Assembly (NCBI RefSeq): GCF_000340215.1
Contig: NW_006921543.1
Location: 124,001 to 188,000, forward strand
DNA: 64,000 nucleotides
Reading direction: 5' to 3'
From: Pseudocercospora fijiensis CIRAD86
Taxonomy: Eukaryota; Ascomycota; Dothideomycetes; Mycosphaerellales; Mycosphaerellaceae
Part shown: positions 1-13,279 of the stretch, piece after piece
Position numbering within the stretch: position 1 is the first letter of the stretch
Layout of the letters: each line of letters begins with the position of its first letter
Made by a program: the position numbers and the translations under genes
Notes under the pieces: generated by a model
What the model was told of the DNA's origin: nothing
Databases searched by the model: none
The model's input: the letters and a program-made list of their open reading frames with translations, nothing else

Positions 1-2643
1 TAGATCTATAATAGGCACCTTCTTCGTTAAGTCTAAATATAGCTCGAAAGATCTGCTACGCTCTATCGTAGTAACGGTCGCCGTAGAATTCCTTATCGCC
101 TTTAATTCTAGTAGACCGAATTCTAGCTACTAGGGCGTCGTACTCCGCCGATTCCTTTAGCTACCGATTATAGGCGGCCTCTAGCGCCTTAGATTATCCG
201 ACGAAGCCGCGTACTCTTAACTCTTCGAGTATACGCTAGTACTAAGCAAATTTAGCGTTACGCCGGAGTTAGTATACTTAGGGGCAAGGACCGGGCGGCG
301 GTAAGGCAAATAGGATAATTCTAGCGTAGGCGTCTACGGCGCCTAGTAGCAATCTTAACCGCGACTATCGGAGTACTATCGTCGGTCGAGTAGTTAGTCG
401 TAAGGATACTAGTTATAGGCGAGAACGCGTAGGTACTAACTAAGACTATACCGGCAACGTCTATAAGGTTTACAATTGTATTAATAGCGCTTAAGGTTAA
501 GCCTACGGTATAGATAATACTAAGGGTAGTAAAGCTAGTCGCTATACTAGTAGTAGCAGCTACGAGGGTCGCGACGGTAAAGTAGATTATCGCGGCTATA
601 GAGTAGATAGTCTAGGCAACTTCGGCGGTAACTGCGGCGAACGCGGAGGTAAACTTAATTGTCCTAATAATAATAAGATCGCTAGCGACGCCCGCAACGT
701 CGGTATACGCTCTACCTATAGGCCGTTATTCGGTAAACGCTCCCGGCCTAACGACCGATATGCCTCTCGAATAGCCTTATTAAGCGTCTTGCGCGCGCCT
801 TCGTATTTGTCTTCTAAGGCTTTTAGTGCGCCTAGTCCTGTTTCGCTAGTAGGATTATATTAATTAGAACGTAAGTAATAAGCGTCGCCTTTAGCGTAGT
901 CCCGTAGATACGTATAGTTAGGCCGATAGCGCTAGACGTATTCCCCCTCGACTATACTATTAGTATTATCGCTCTTAGGTACGAAGTCCTACGCGTTAAG
1001 GTATAGATTTTCGGTCTAGGCGCCGTTAGCTCGTTAGATAGCGTCGATCTTTTAGAAAATTTAATAGCTAAGAAGAGACGGGATTTCCTACTAAGCGCCG
1101 TTAAATAGGTAGGCGGCTAGTATTCCGCTCTAATTACGCCTAGTCGTAAGTAATTCGATAGCGCTCCTCTAACTTACCTTTACGAAGGCGTAGGTTAGGT
1201 TCGCTACTACGATAACTATAGGCGCGTAGATCCGTAAGTAGTCGAAACTCGCGTCGCGTAGGAGCTTAAGCGCTAGATTAGGGAGGATTAGTTTCGCGTT
1301 AGCGAATAGGCGTCGCTACGCTGTATTAAACTGTCTAATAGTAAGGCCTATATTATACGATCCTAGCTCGTTTAGATAGGCTACGAGATAGTCCTCTATC
1401 TCTATTTAGTTAGCGTTATTCGCTACGCCCTCCTTCTCGTTATCTACCTTATTTCCCTCTTAATTACTATTTAGTTCGCTACTGTCGGCGTCCTTCTCGC
1501 CGCTATTATAACTATCCTTTCCCCGATTCCTATCTAACTCGCTACCTTCTACCTTTTCTTCGCTACTATCCTAACTATTACCCTTCGACTCGCTATCCCC
1601 TAGGGTACTACTAGTAATAGGGCGCTAGTCGGCTTCGAGGCTAGCGAGTATATAGCCGTAGAACTCCGCGCCTTTGTTAGTAATATAGTAGCGTACGTCG
1701 TTATAGCGAACGACGTAACTATCTATAATAAGCGCCTCGGCCGCTAGGAATACGGTATAGCTCGGCTTAGTAAAGGCCTCGGCTACCGCCGCGTTAAGGG
1801 CAACGAGGTATAGATCGCCTAATAGTAGATATAATAAGATCTGCCTACGGGCTTCGATAGTTTCCTAAGGCATCTCCCTCTTCTAGCGTAGCTCCTAGGG
1901 GGGATTCTAACCTTTTTCGTAGTAATAGTAGCCTTCCTCGCCTTCCTCTATTATAGTAAACAATCCGTTTCCTATATCTGCTAAAAACCTATCGGCGCGT
2001 ATCTTATTCGCTCTAACGCTAACTGTCTAGGTCGGTAGGCTAAAATTCTTTATAATATATACCTTAATATTATCTACTATAAACTTCGCGTCGTCCCTAA
2101 AAGAAATACCTACCGCGAGGACCTATCGCTCTTATATCTGCTATAGCGGGTCGCCTATAGCCGGATCTATCGTAGGTACTTCTAATACTATACTCGCTAA
2201 TCGACCTAAAACGTCTAAGGGTTGCTACGAACTACTAAGGAATATATTCTAATCGAAGACTCGGAATAGGATAGAAAAGGTAATACTAATAGATTAGATA
2301 GAATATTAAATATCGTTAACTTAGGTCGGTTACTATCTATAAGGACGCTCCGGGTCCGAGATAACGTAATAAGGATAGGGTATTTACTAAGGCAACTACG
2401 TTACGACTCTATAGGAGCTGCGATACCGCGCTAGCGCTCGGACCGACGCAGCTACGCTTTGTCTAAAAAAGGCTAATAATAGCGTATTTTCCTAACTACT
2501 CTTCTTACGCTTTTCTATAGCAGTTGCTCGTCTTCTAGATACGCCTACTCGAAGGCCTCGACTAATTCCCGTATAGTATCGAGATCGCTAATATCGCACT
2601 AGGCGTTATAGCTATTACTATAGCTAAGCTATTTAACTAAAAA

Positions 2644-2847
2644 CTAACGGACTAGCTTACTACGGCGAACGATCGTACGTCTATCGAGTACCCTCTCTAT
2701 TTCGTAAGAGTCTCCTTCGTTAAACTCGCTAAGTGCTTCTATAGCCGCTACTAGCGGCGGTTCGTAATTAGCCTTTCGTCTAAAGGGATCTAGCTCCGAC
2801 GGGGCCTTCTTAAGATACGTAATAGAGATTATAGGATAGATTTTCAT
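2644..2847 (-). pseudogene. integrase C-terminus/chromodomain fragment
   Basis: This 67-codon frame is one of the few left open in the RIP block. It ends with SYEIERVLDRRTI followed by basic residues. That matches the start of retroelement chromodomains, which usually follow a histidine- or proline-rich linker after integrase. The frame closes just where the aromatic-cage tryptophans would be expected, so the domain is truncated. It lies at the 3' end of the minus-strand pol relic, as expected for a chromovirus. Confidence 0.65.
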
Positions 2848-2849
2848 AA

Positions 2850-5800
2850 TCGACGGTAGCTCGAGATAGTATACGAGTCGACCGATATACTCGAGTACCT
2901 TAAATAGACCTTTACGACGATAGCCGAACTTCTATAATTGCCCTAGAACCTTATAGCCTAAATAACCGAGCCTAACGGAGAGCTTAAGTATAACTTTGTC
3001 GCCTAGACGTAGTATTAATAGCTTATACTTAGCGTTATATCGTTCTTTTATCTTTATCGCTCCCTACGCTATTATATCCTAGGCTTCCTTCTAGATCCTA
3101 CCTCGGGCCGCCGCTAATTCGTTAGGATAATTATCTAAGTACGTAATCGAGTCTAGATTCGTACGCTTCCCTATTACGATTTTATTAGGCGACTATCCGG
3201 TTATAGCGCTACGGGAATTGTTTAACGTAGCCTAGAGAGAGGCGATATACTATATCTAATCTTCCCCTAGGTACTCGGAGAGCTAGTATCGAAGTATAGT
3301 CTTAACCGTCTAATTCGTTCTCTCTAATTGCCTATCGGTTTAGGGATAGTACGCTATAGAAGTTAGTAGCTTAGAGTATAATCGGTCGAAGATACCCTTT
3401 ATAAAGCCTAAAAGCTAACGCGGATCTCGATCGGCGATTATTACTATAGGGAAGCTTATATCTATAAGGTAGAGGTAGTCGATATATACTACGCCCTACC
3501 GCGCTGCCTCCTAATCTTTACAACCTACGACTATCGCTATCTTTTTAGAGAATTTGTACGTAGATATAAGGATAGCATCTATACTACTAGGGCTAACTAG
3601 TAGCGCCGTTACTAGATCTACCGTAGCGGTATAGAAAACGCCTCTAGTCGGTAGGATAGGTTACAATTCGCTATATAGAGTATAACGCTACGTCTAGATT
3701 AGGAGGTACTACTAATAATAGTCGATATACTTACGGAGTTTCCTACTTATACCCTAGATATAGAATAACGCTTAGAGTCGATCGTAGTAGCGATAGAACC
3801 CTTAATAGTGCCGGTCGTCGTACGCCTATACGAATACGTCTTTAACTATAGATTAGAGGATATACAAACGCTCGCGACTCGCCGTAGATTCTTAGTAGTA
3901 GAGGAGGTCGTCGCGCTTAAAGAACTTAATCCCTAAGGGGTTACTAAATTCGTCCCTAGCGAACGGATCCTTACCTTTATCGTATAGAACTAGGTCTTTT
4001 GTAATAGTAGGTATATCTACTCTATCGAGATATAAGCGCTCGAGCGCGTTACGCGCTCGCGCGCGGCGTACTAGGCGCTATACTATCGACTAGTAGTCGT
4101 CGTACTCGTAGGCTAGCGAAAGCTTACGCTTAAATGCGGGATCTATCTCTACTAGGATTATATAGAACGCCCCTAGACTAGACGAACCGCCGTGCCTATA
4201 GTGCGTAAAGGGATTTAAATTTTCTGCCTCCGGATCTTTCTTAGAGGATTCGAGGTCGCCGAGAAGGCGGCTAAGAGTGTCTAGAACTAGGTAGATACGG
4301 CCTAGGCGATATACTATACTAATACGAAATTAAGACAGGTATAGGGATACCTGTACTAGCTTAAGGTTTTATTTGCCTATATCGGTCGTCGTAGTTAGCG
4401 AGACCGAGTTAGTAAGGCCTACTACGGCGTAGTAATCCGTAAAGATCGTAGTAGGGTACGCTAAAGCATATATTAAATAGCCGATTTTTCTTACTATCTA
4501 GACAATCCCGGAGTATTCTAGCTTAGTTAGCTAGTATCTCTTCTCGGTGTTACTTAATCCTCGGCTAAGGAACAGAATCGGCTAGATACGGTAGCGAGGA
4601 AATAGTTACGCCTTACTATATTCGTCGAGGAGCGGCTCTAGGTCGCCTTCGACGTAGTAGACTACTACGCTATACCTAAACTCCCTCGATAAGTCTATAT
4701 TAGCGTAAAGTCGCCTAGAGTAGTCGAAGTAATAGAGGAATTCGGGCGATCTAAATATAGACTAGAGGTAATTAAATGCCTTAACTAATTCTAGGCAATA
4801 CTACGGATTTTCTCCTAACGGAGTTGTTACGATATACCGTCGCCTCCTATTACCTATTAGTAGCGCCCCCTTAAGCAATCTAGTCTTCTCGGCCTATAAA
4901 GGCGCGGCGATCTACGTATAATAGGGTATATACTAACGGAGCTAGTTAGTTAAGCTAAGGTAGTATTCTAATTTCTAGATAGACTCTAGGAACTAGAGCG
5001 AGGTAATCGCGGCGATTTTCTTATCGCTCGTCGCGAGACCTAGCCTACTAACGTACTAGCCTAGCAATATTGCTAATAGGAAGCCGAGAAAGGTCTTCTT
5101 CGGACTAATACTAATAGAGACCGCGTCTAGTAGGCGAAAAACCTCCTCTAAATAGCGTAGATACTCCTCTAGCGTCCGTAAGAATACTACGATATCGTCG
5201 ATATATACTCGAGCGAAACCCCGATAGTCGCGTAGAATGCGATCTAGCTTCCGCTAAACGAACTATACGCTATTCGAGTAGCCTATAATAGCTACGTTAA
5301 ACTGCTCCTATCTACGGTAGGTATTAATCGCTAGTTTATAGCGATCTTCCTTACGTACTCCCTATTAGTAGAAGAATATTAGGTAGTCTATAGTACTAAT
5401 ATAGTTGTATCCTACTAGGAGGCTAAATAGGTCGGCCTAGAGCGGAATCTAGTAACTATCCGGTATAGATATATGGTTTAAAGCGCGAATGTCTACTACT
5501 GCTCTAGGTTTATTAACGTTGCCGCCCTTCCTATCGAATACGCGCTTCTAAACTACAAAGACGGGGAATCTAAAAGGCGTTAGTTTAGTCGTAAACTCTA
5601 TCTTGCCCTAGTTATAGAGATCTTCGTATATCTTATCGACTACTTCCTAGTCTCGCTTTCCTAAATTAATTACCTTTAGCGGAGGGAGCTTATTACGATA
5701 GTCTAGGGTCGTAGGAATTAGTATATATTTAGACTTAGGGATGTTAATAATTGTACGTCGATCCGTAAAGAGCTTAGGATATTTTTTAACTACTACGGCA

Positions 5801-6700
5801 ATCGCGTCTACCCGATCGGGCGTACTATAAATAGTTATACCTAAATCGTACTTCTGCTCGAGCTTAGCTATTATTATTAGCGCGTTCGGATTTAACGCGG
5901 CTAGCCTATAATCCTCGGCGTCTACGTAAAAAGCACCTTTAAAGGAGGAATCTAGTAGCGTACTAATTCGCTAGCCGGCCTTTAGTAGTGCTTTAGAGAT
6001 AGAATTATTACGGACTTACGTATACGAGAAGGACGAGTCTACTAACTAATTATATACTAATACTAACGGTAGCGATCCGGCCGACAATCCCTAGGCAGAT
6101 CCGTACGGTTATAGTACTAATCCTACTTCTAGTAAGAAGTCGCGTTATCGTAGCAGATCGCCGGTAAAATTAATTAGGACTATAGTTACCGACCGAGATA
6201 GAAGCTAGATATCGCTTACTACGCGGATAGGGCGATTAAAGACTAGTTTACCCTTCTTTCGCTTTACGCTAACCTTAAAGGTAGCGTTACTCTAATTAGC
6301 GACCGTAACCTTCCTTACTAGTACGTTAATCTTTATACCTTTAATAGCGACCGCGTCTATCCCCTATAGGATCTTAGCCTTTAAACTCGGAATAAGGTAA
6401 ACCTCGCGGACTATATAGGCGAGCGCTACCGTACCGTCCGTACGCTACGATAGTATATAAAAATCTAACTAAACATACTCGGATATAGCCTAAGCCCCTA
6501 TAATACCCCTAATTTTAAGCGGCTCGCGAAGATAGAGAATCTAGATATCGGGGCGCTACTAAAGTATAAATACTTTATCGGCGAGCGTTATAGTATAGCC
6601 GGTATCTAAATAAATCTACTCTATAGCGCCCTAGGGCGAAAATCGGTAGAGAAACGTTATATACTAAAAGTTACAAAAGGCGTAGCTACGCTATACTAAC
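2850..6700 (-). pseudogene. pol relic: protease, RT, RNase H, integrase
   Basis: The RT catalytic box YIDDIVVF followed by a leucine-rich stretch and an SPKKTFLGF segment reads almost intact on the minus strand around 5,070-5,210. The RNase H region around 4,430-4,690 keeps a FLSR-like segment and a YTD motif. The protease triad DTG lies near 6,590. Nonsense codons occur every few tens of residues, nearly all explained by CpA to TpA changes. The order and spacing fit a single gypsy pol polyprotein. The integrase core (about 2,900-4,200) is inferred from position more than from clear motifs. Confidence 0.75.
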
Positions 6701-8400
6701 GGTAGCGCTATAGATCGGTAGACTATAGGGTTGTCTAGCAATCTTTACTATATAGGCGGTAGCGGCGCTAATTTCTTAGAGTAGCCGGTACGAACGTAAT
6801 AGTATAAGAGATTTCTCGACGCGAATTTGTAACTATATATCTTATAGATATAGGTAGACGAGAGATATAGACGAATACTAGAGGGGACCTTAATTTCTTA
6901 AGGGACTTTAGCCGCAAGCGAGAGAGGAGTGCCGATACCGCTAAAGTAGGTACTATACTCGGACTAATACGGGTCCGAATAATATATATCTTCGCCTAGG
7001 TCGCCGAAATAACCTTACTTAATAGGCTAGGAGTCGTCCGCGTCCTACGACCGGTCTTATAACTATTCTAGGTTAGTATCCTCGGTACTATAATAGGCCC
7101 GTTTAGAAGGAATCTACTCTAGGGCTTCCTCGCTACTAAAGTACGCTTATTAACGATTATTCTAGCGCGGCTTCGTATTAGCGATCCTATCGAGGCGCTT
7201 TAGATCCCTCTAAGGGAAGAACTTCTTCTATAGCTCGCTTTCGCTTATATTAGGTTACTAATTATTCTAATTATAGTTATTAGGACAATTCTACTATTTA
7301 TTAGTATTAAAACGAGCGCGATACTCGCCTAACGATCCGGTTTAGCTAGGATTATCCTTCTAATTCCGAGTACCGTCGGCTCTTCTTAGTAGATTATTGC
7401 GACCGATTCCCTAATAGTTAGGCTAGCGACGATTCTTACCTCTAGTAGCTATCTACTCCTATATATAGAACTTCTTCTTATAGGCTATAACGAATTCGTC
7501 TATCGTCGTATCCTTATCTAGTTTAAATAGAGCCTCCTAGAAACGCGGCTCTAAACGGCGATAGGCCTATAGGATTTATAGTTCTTTACCGAAGCTAGCG
7601 TCGCCCGCTAACCTTATCGTCGTAACGATATAGTCTATAATCGACTTTCCTACTCTAACGTCCTTCTAGCTAGATAATTGCTAGTTAAGTAGCTTTATCG
7701 CCTTTATTACCGAAACTTTCTAGCGCTTACTAAGCTTCTCTTGCTAACGCTTAATGCCGTACCCCTTACGAAGATAGCGGCGATCTTAACTAGAAATCTA
7801 CGCCTAGTACTAGGTCTATACAATTCCGCGGAAACAAAGGGAAATATTAATACGAACCTCCTCTAATTCTATAATATATATATAGTCCTTAGCTACTAAG
7901 ATAAAGGCGTATACCGATTAATAGGTTATTTTATTACCTACTAAGGCGTAATCGCTGTCGCTATATTCTATTATACTTAAAGTTAGGTCGAAAAATCCTA
8001 GATAGGCTAGATCGAACCTAGGGCGGTACCGATAGTCGGCCGGTTCTTCGGAGTCTAATTTAGATAAGGAACGATCCCTATAATAGCGATAATAGCGAGC
8101 CCGGCGATACGCGCTATATTTTCCGCTATAGTAGCTATAGTAGCTATTATCGTCGCTCGACGAGCTATTAGATAGCGAAGGGGAACCGCGAGTACAATAC
8201 TTTCTATTCTAGTTCTTACGCTAATAACTAGGATTTAGCTCGCTATACTCTATATAGCTATCGTATCGGTTAGCGTCGTACGAGCTACTATTTTATATAT
8301 AAGGGCCTAGGGTATAAGCTTGCTAGTAAGCTTATTAGTAATAGCGAGGATTATCTAGACGAAATTAGCGCAACTAGCCTGTATTCCCTCTAGTATAGGT

Positions 8401-8760
8401 AGCGTAGCCCTAGGGCGGCGCTTATTAATAGTAGCGAGGGTTATCGGAAGCGAATTAGCGTATCTAGCTAGGAGTAGCCTAGCCCTAGGCGTACGTTTGC
8501 TAGTAATATAGCAGATCGGGAGCGAATTAGCCTATCTAGCTAGTACTTCTATTACGTTTAGGCCCCCGAGTAGCCTAGCCCTAGGCATATAGTTACTAGT
8601 AATAGCGTAGATCGGGAGCAAATTAGCCCGTCTAGCTAGCATTTCTATTACGTTTAGGCTTACGAGTAGCCTAGCCCTAGGCGTACGTTTGCTAGTAATT
8701 ATATAGATTATTAGGAGCAAATTTGCCTATCTAGCTAGCATTCCTATTACGTCCTAGTTG
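8401..8760 (-). repeat. 96-bp tandem repeat (32-residue units) upstream of gypsy gag
   Basis: Three copies with an exact 96-bp period start at 8,473, 8,569 and 8,665, each opening with agtagcctagccctaggc. A shorter diverged copy begins near 8,401. As 96 is a multiple of three, a minus-strand frame stays open through almost two units (8,532-8,720) and shows the repeating segment RARLL..LNVIE.LAR. The copies differ mainly by C/T and G/A changes. The array probably belonged to the N-terminal or leader region of the retroelement gag, but no function can be assigned. Confidence 0.8.
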
Positions 8761-10639
8761 TTAGTAGTAGCGAGGATCTCCGCTAGTATTCCCTCCGCTA
8801 TAGGTAGCGTAGTTATAGCCTTAATTACCGTCTAGACCTAACTGTAGGCCGCTACTAGCTAGTTAGCCGTCGGGCAAGTCGTTCTAATCCTATAGCGAGT
8901 CGCGGCGGCTACTCTCGGAAACTAAACCCGCTCTCTTAAGTCGCGATCTCTAACGCTAGCTAAGATAGTCCTCGACTTGCTCTTAGAACTCGTAGCTATA
9001 GTAGCTATCGCGGTCTTCCTACTCTAGATCGTCCTAGCTAGCGTAGGAGCGATCGCTACCTATAATACGTAAACGATCGTCGCGACTATTATTATAGTCT
9101 TCTAAGCCCGCCTAGGAACCGGTCTAATCCGGTTAAAGAGAAAGGCATTATTCTATAAGAAATTAGGCAAGGCGATTATCTAAGATAATATCTCGACGTA
9201 ATACCGACTCTTATAAGGTATATAGGCGCTACTAGTCTAGCTGTTTACGGATCTCGCTACGATCTAGCTCTATCGTAGACCCTATAGATAGCAGATACTA
9301 GTACCGGCTACAAGGCTCGCTATCGCTTAGATTTCCCTTCGTTAGCCCGCAGCCTCGCGGCGCGTCCTTATAATTATAGTCTATCGGGCCTCGTCTATTA
9401 TCTAGTAGAGGATATAGCGAGGATTCTAACGGCGAGGATTTATCGCTAGAGATCCTTATTAGCGACGGTCTACGTAGAAATATAGAGGGCAATATACTAT
9501 CTATATAATTATTAGGACGCCGCGCGCGTAGTTATTCCGAATAGGTAGTAGCTCTAGGTAGTCGCTACCTACTCGGAGAGGGTAGTAGTAACGACGCCGC
9601 CTACTAAGTAATCGGCGAAAACTCTAGTACTCGCGAAGAAGGCGAGCGATAAGTAGCCGGATCGGGCTATAGGCGTTACTCTCCTACTTGTACTCGTTCG
9701 ATATCCGCGGGCGAGTATACCTTAGGGTAAAACTACTTATAATAGTACGAATCGCGAGTATTTAGAAAAGCTACTTTTAGTTCCTTAACCGATTGTATTA
9801 AAGTGCCTTTATCGACTACCTACTAGCTAGGGAAGTCGATTCCGTCGAGGGTATATAGGTATAGCTCGTCGATCTTAGCCTAAGACGGTAGCGGATTTCC
9901 TAGTCGCGGGTAGTATTATAGAACGTACGAGGCAAGTAGGTCTATATAGCCGTATTTTGCTCTAAGTTAGGCTACAAAATTCTCGCTATACCGGACGTAG
10001 TAGCTAATAAAGGTACAAATGCGTAGGATATAAGACTTAGTATCTAGTAATCTAAGATTACGGTACTATAGTAGCGGTCGGACCGCTAGTTTAATAGATT
10101 TATACTTCTATCCGGATTAGAAGCGAAACGAAGCGTAGGATTAACGTAAAGCGTTATATAGTAGAGTATCGTTATAGAGGCTAGCCGGATTAGTAGCAAA
10201 AGGTAGTTTATTAACTAGTTAGGGCTAATCCTTCCGTTATTCCTCGAAAGGTACCTTCCTAGGAATATAGGGAAATAGCTACCGGCCGTTAGAGCGCGGC
10301 TACCTACCGAATTCGCGGTTAGGCGATTCGGGGTATATAGTATATTAGTATCGGCGAGGCACTATAGTAGGTAGCCGCCGACTAGTATAGAATAGTATAA
10401 ATCGAGTAAATATCGGTCGTAACGTAGCGAGTCGAATCCTCGCGGTCGGCGCTAGATCGGGAGGATTCTTAGCTAATCGTCTCGGTTCTCGTCGTAATTA
10501 GGACTAATAGCTCGTTTCTAGTAGAGGAGTTAATTAGTATAGAAGCTAATTAGGTCGTAATCTTAGCGAAGCTACTAAGTTATTAGGATACGCTCTATAG
10601 AGCGGAGACGGACACGATTCTAGTATATAAAGATAATTA
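8761..10639. other. RIP-degraded sequence, no recognisable gene
   Basis: The same TA-rich, CA-poor composition continues. Stops occur in all frames and I see no retroelement motif I can name. It may be the 5' part of the chromovirus, a third element, or both. Confidence 0.6.
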
Positions 10640-12620
10640 ATTGTTAGTTAGTTACTAGCCTAGGAAACTATATATATTAATCGTTATAATCTACGGCAGG
10701 ATCGATAGTATCCGAAGCAGGATCGGCCGCACTACTATCTAAACCGTAATATACGGCGTAGTGCTTAAGAATAGGGTTACTAATAACAATAGTAGCTCCC
10801 CTATATAGGTTGTCTATATCTACTACGTAGGTAGTAAAATCTAGTAAGCGCTCGTTGCCGAGGTCGTCTCTTAGAACTATAGGAATATAGTAAGCCCTAT
10901 AGGTTAAGTGCCGAGCGTTATTAAACTAAGCAAGGGTTAGTAGGTTAGCCCTATTTAATTGTCGAATGTCTAATTACTTAGCTCGGCGATAGCTAATAAG
11001 GGCGCTAACTGAATTGCCTAGGTCTAGTATAACCTTAGTCTTATAGTTAGTGCTATACGTATCCTATATAAGACAGGTACGTATAATAGCTAGTATAATA
11101 TCGATAGTCTTACGCTATATAAGGCTAATAGTTAGTGCGGCGCTTATTCTTTTTTCGACTAATAGGAAGGACCGATAGGGGTAGCATTAGCGGCTAAAAG
11201 GTGCTTTTAGTACTTAGCGGTAGTACGGGCGATTCGGGCCTAATCCTTAGGTTTGTCGTATTAGCCTAGTAGATAGCTAGTACTATCGCAGTTAAAGCAC
11301 TTTAATCCGGTTAGGGGGTTACTATAACCGTTATTACTACTATTGTTAGTCGAGCGGTTAGTATTATAGGAATACGAGCCCCTTCTACGGCCCCTATCGC
11401 GGCCTCCTCTATATAGCCGCCGGCTACGGCCTCTTCTATAGTCGTTATTACTATTCCTATTATTAGCATTATTGTTCTAGTAGGAACCTTAGTTTCCTCC
11501 GCGGCTACGATAGGTAGCTAGGCGTATCTTAGATTCTAACTGTTATTAGAGCTAAATAGCTCGTTTAGCTATTTCTACTTCGACTATAAATTAAATACGT
11601 ATTAGATTAGCCTATTTAAACACACGGCGGCGGTCTAATTTAAGGACTAATTCCTATCTCAATTTAGGGCGTATTTCGGAGATCTAGATAGAATTAGTCT
11701 TAGCCGGAAGGTTATCTTCGAGGGTCTTTAAATAGGCCTTAAATAAGCGAGCCGATTAATTAGTCTTTTGTTTAGCTCGAAGGTACTAGTCCTAAGCGTG
11801 TTGTTGCCTTAGTATAGGGTTTCTAAGGGTATCTAGTATAATAGTTTTATAGGTTTACTACTAAACAGCGGTCTAATTATTAAGGGAGTCGAAATAGTTA
11901 TCCTAGGTACGCTTTAGGTCTCTATTAATATACTATATAGTATAGACGACTAAGGAATAGTTATCTAGTAGCGCTCTCGGTATATTGCGCTAGTTAAGCT
12001 TATAGTTGCGAATAATAATATAGTCGTTATATTACTTTCGACTAGAGCTATTAAACACGGTATAATCCTTAAGTTTAGTATCCTTCTTTTAAATAGTTAG
12101 TAAGGAAGGCCCTGCTATTAGCTTAGTATTAGTTGCTAGGGCTTCCTATAGGCGGTAAATTTCGAGGAGGTTGTCCTTTAGCTATTGTTCTTAACGTAAA
12201 GCAGCGAGCCTATTTTAGGTAGCTTCTTAAAGTCTCGCTACTAGCTAGGGGCTAAAGGCTAGTTAGCTATATCGACGGTTAATAATATTACTAAGAATGT
12301 CGTTAACGGGCAACGATAGGTTATCCCCTTTAATTATAGGTTCTTTAGTAGGCTCTCTAATAGGCTCTTCCGTAGGTACTTTAGTAGGCACTTTAGCGGG
12401 AACTATACTACTAGCGTTGTTATTGCTAGCGCTACTAGCGGCGCTACGGTTATTATTGTTACTTCGTAATAGGCCGGCTATTGTAATAAGGGGTAGTACT
12501 AATAATATATTATAGGCCCCTATAGTACGGATATAGCGGAATTAGTAGGTATCGGCTTAGTGCGATTAACTTAGTATAATAGGCCGTATAGAAGGCCTTG
12601 CTTAATAATTAGTACGGTTG
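10640..12620 (-). mobile_element. second retroelement relic (gag with zinc knuckle, protease-like)
   Basis: On the minus strand at about 11,258-11,299 a Cys-x2-Cys pair is followed by a Gly-containing segment at CCHC zinc-knuckle spacing, with the later ligand codons altered by RIP-type changes. Downstream on that strand (about 11,010-10,650) is a segment resembling a retropepsin C-terminal half, ending in VVDIDNLYRGATIVISNP-like sequence and then stops. I found no RT box, so this looks like a gag-protease unit or the 5' part of a larger element. Ends are approximate. It is separate from the chromovirus, which has its own protease. Confidence 0.5.
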
Positions 12621-12948
12621 TTTTAATAGAATAGTACGTACAGGTCCCGTTCTTCGGGCGTAATATAGGCAAATTAATAGTTTTCGTAGCCACACCGCCA
12701 AAAGCTTAAAATAAGGACTATCTAGCAACTACCCTTAAAGGGCAGATCGAATACTATATAAGAAGGGTTGTATTAGCAGGTAGATAGGGTAGTAGTAGGT
12801 ATAAGTAGTATTCGATAGAGATCTAGGAGGAGAAGGAGGAAGGTAGGCTAGTTAGCCTAACGCTAAGCCCTGCCTAAGGCACTAAGACCCTAGCTTCACC
12901 TAGCCTAGCTATATACTAATTACGCACAACCTCCCTAGCCCTAATATA

Positions 12949-13074
12949 GCAACAGTAACAGCAACAGTAATAGTAATAGTAATAGTAATAGTAATAGTAA
13001 TAGTAATAGTAATAGTAATAGTAATAGCAACAGTAATAGTAATAGTAATAGTAATAGTAATAGTAATAGTAATT
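12949..13074. repeat. TAGTAA hexanucleotide microsatellite, probably RIP-converted CAGCAA
   Basis: About 21 hexamer units of AGTAAT run with only a few variants. Units with intact CAG and CAA triplets remain at the left end and once in the middle. Changing every CpA to TpA in a CAGCAA array would give exactly TAGTAA, so the present sequence is best read as a former CAG/CAA array recoded by RIP. Confidence 0.85.
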
Positions 13075-13279
13075 ACTATAGTAATTTTACTATCGCTATA
13101 TTAATTGCTATTTACTAGTTTACTAAGGTTTTTATATCTCTACTCTTAGGTCGAATAGAGGGCTATCCTAACCGCTATATAGACCCTTATTATTTATTAG
13201 TAGGCTACTAAAAGCTTGTTTAGCCCGCTTAGAAACACAGACTTTAGACGTAGTCGGATAACCTATAAGCTCGTTACTA

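Larger units (their letters stand above)
2644..8330 (-). mobile_element. Ty3/gypsy chromovirus relic (gag-pol)
   Basis: Reading the minus strand from high to low coordinates gives the gypsy order: gag-like sequence (about 8,300-6,900), an aspartic protease with a Asp-Thr-Gly triad (about 6,590), reverse transcriptase with a Tyr-Ile-Asp-Asp box (5,188-5,205), RNase H with a Tyr-Thr-Asp motif (about 4,450), integrase, and a chromodomain-like end (2,644-2,847). Many codons are now TAG or TAA and frames shift, so the element cannot encode a protein. Chromodomain-bearing integrases define the chromovirus branch. I could not identify the LTRs by eye, so both element ends are approximate. Confidence 0.8.

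Noticed and set aside
10420..10450. GCGAG-TCGAATC-CTCGC hairpin resembling a tRNA T arm
   Set aside because: The loop lacks one expected T, and no acceptor or D arm is found nearby; it is RIP sequence and likely chance.
12297..12515. 72-codon plus-strand frame with hydrophobic Leu-rich stretch
   Set aside because: It lies antisense to the second retroelement's gag in RIP sequence. The Leu/Ala bias comes from cta/gcg triplets typical of the block.
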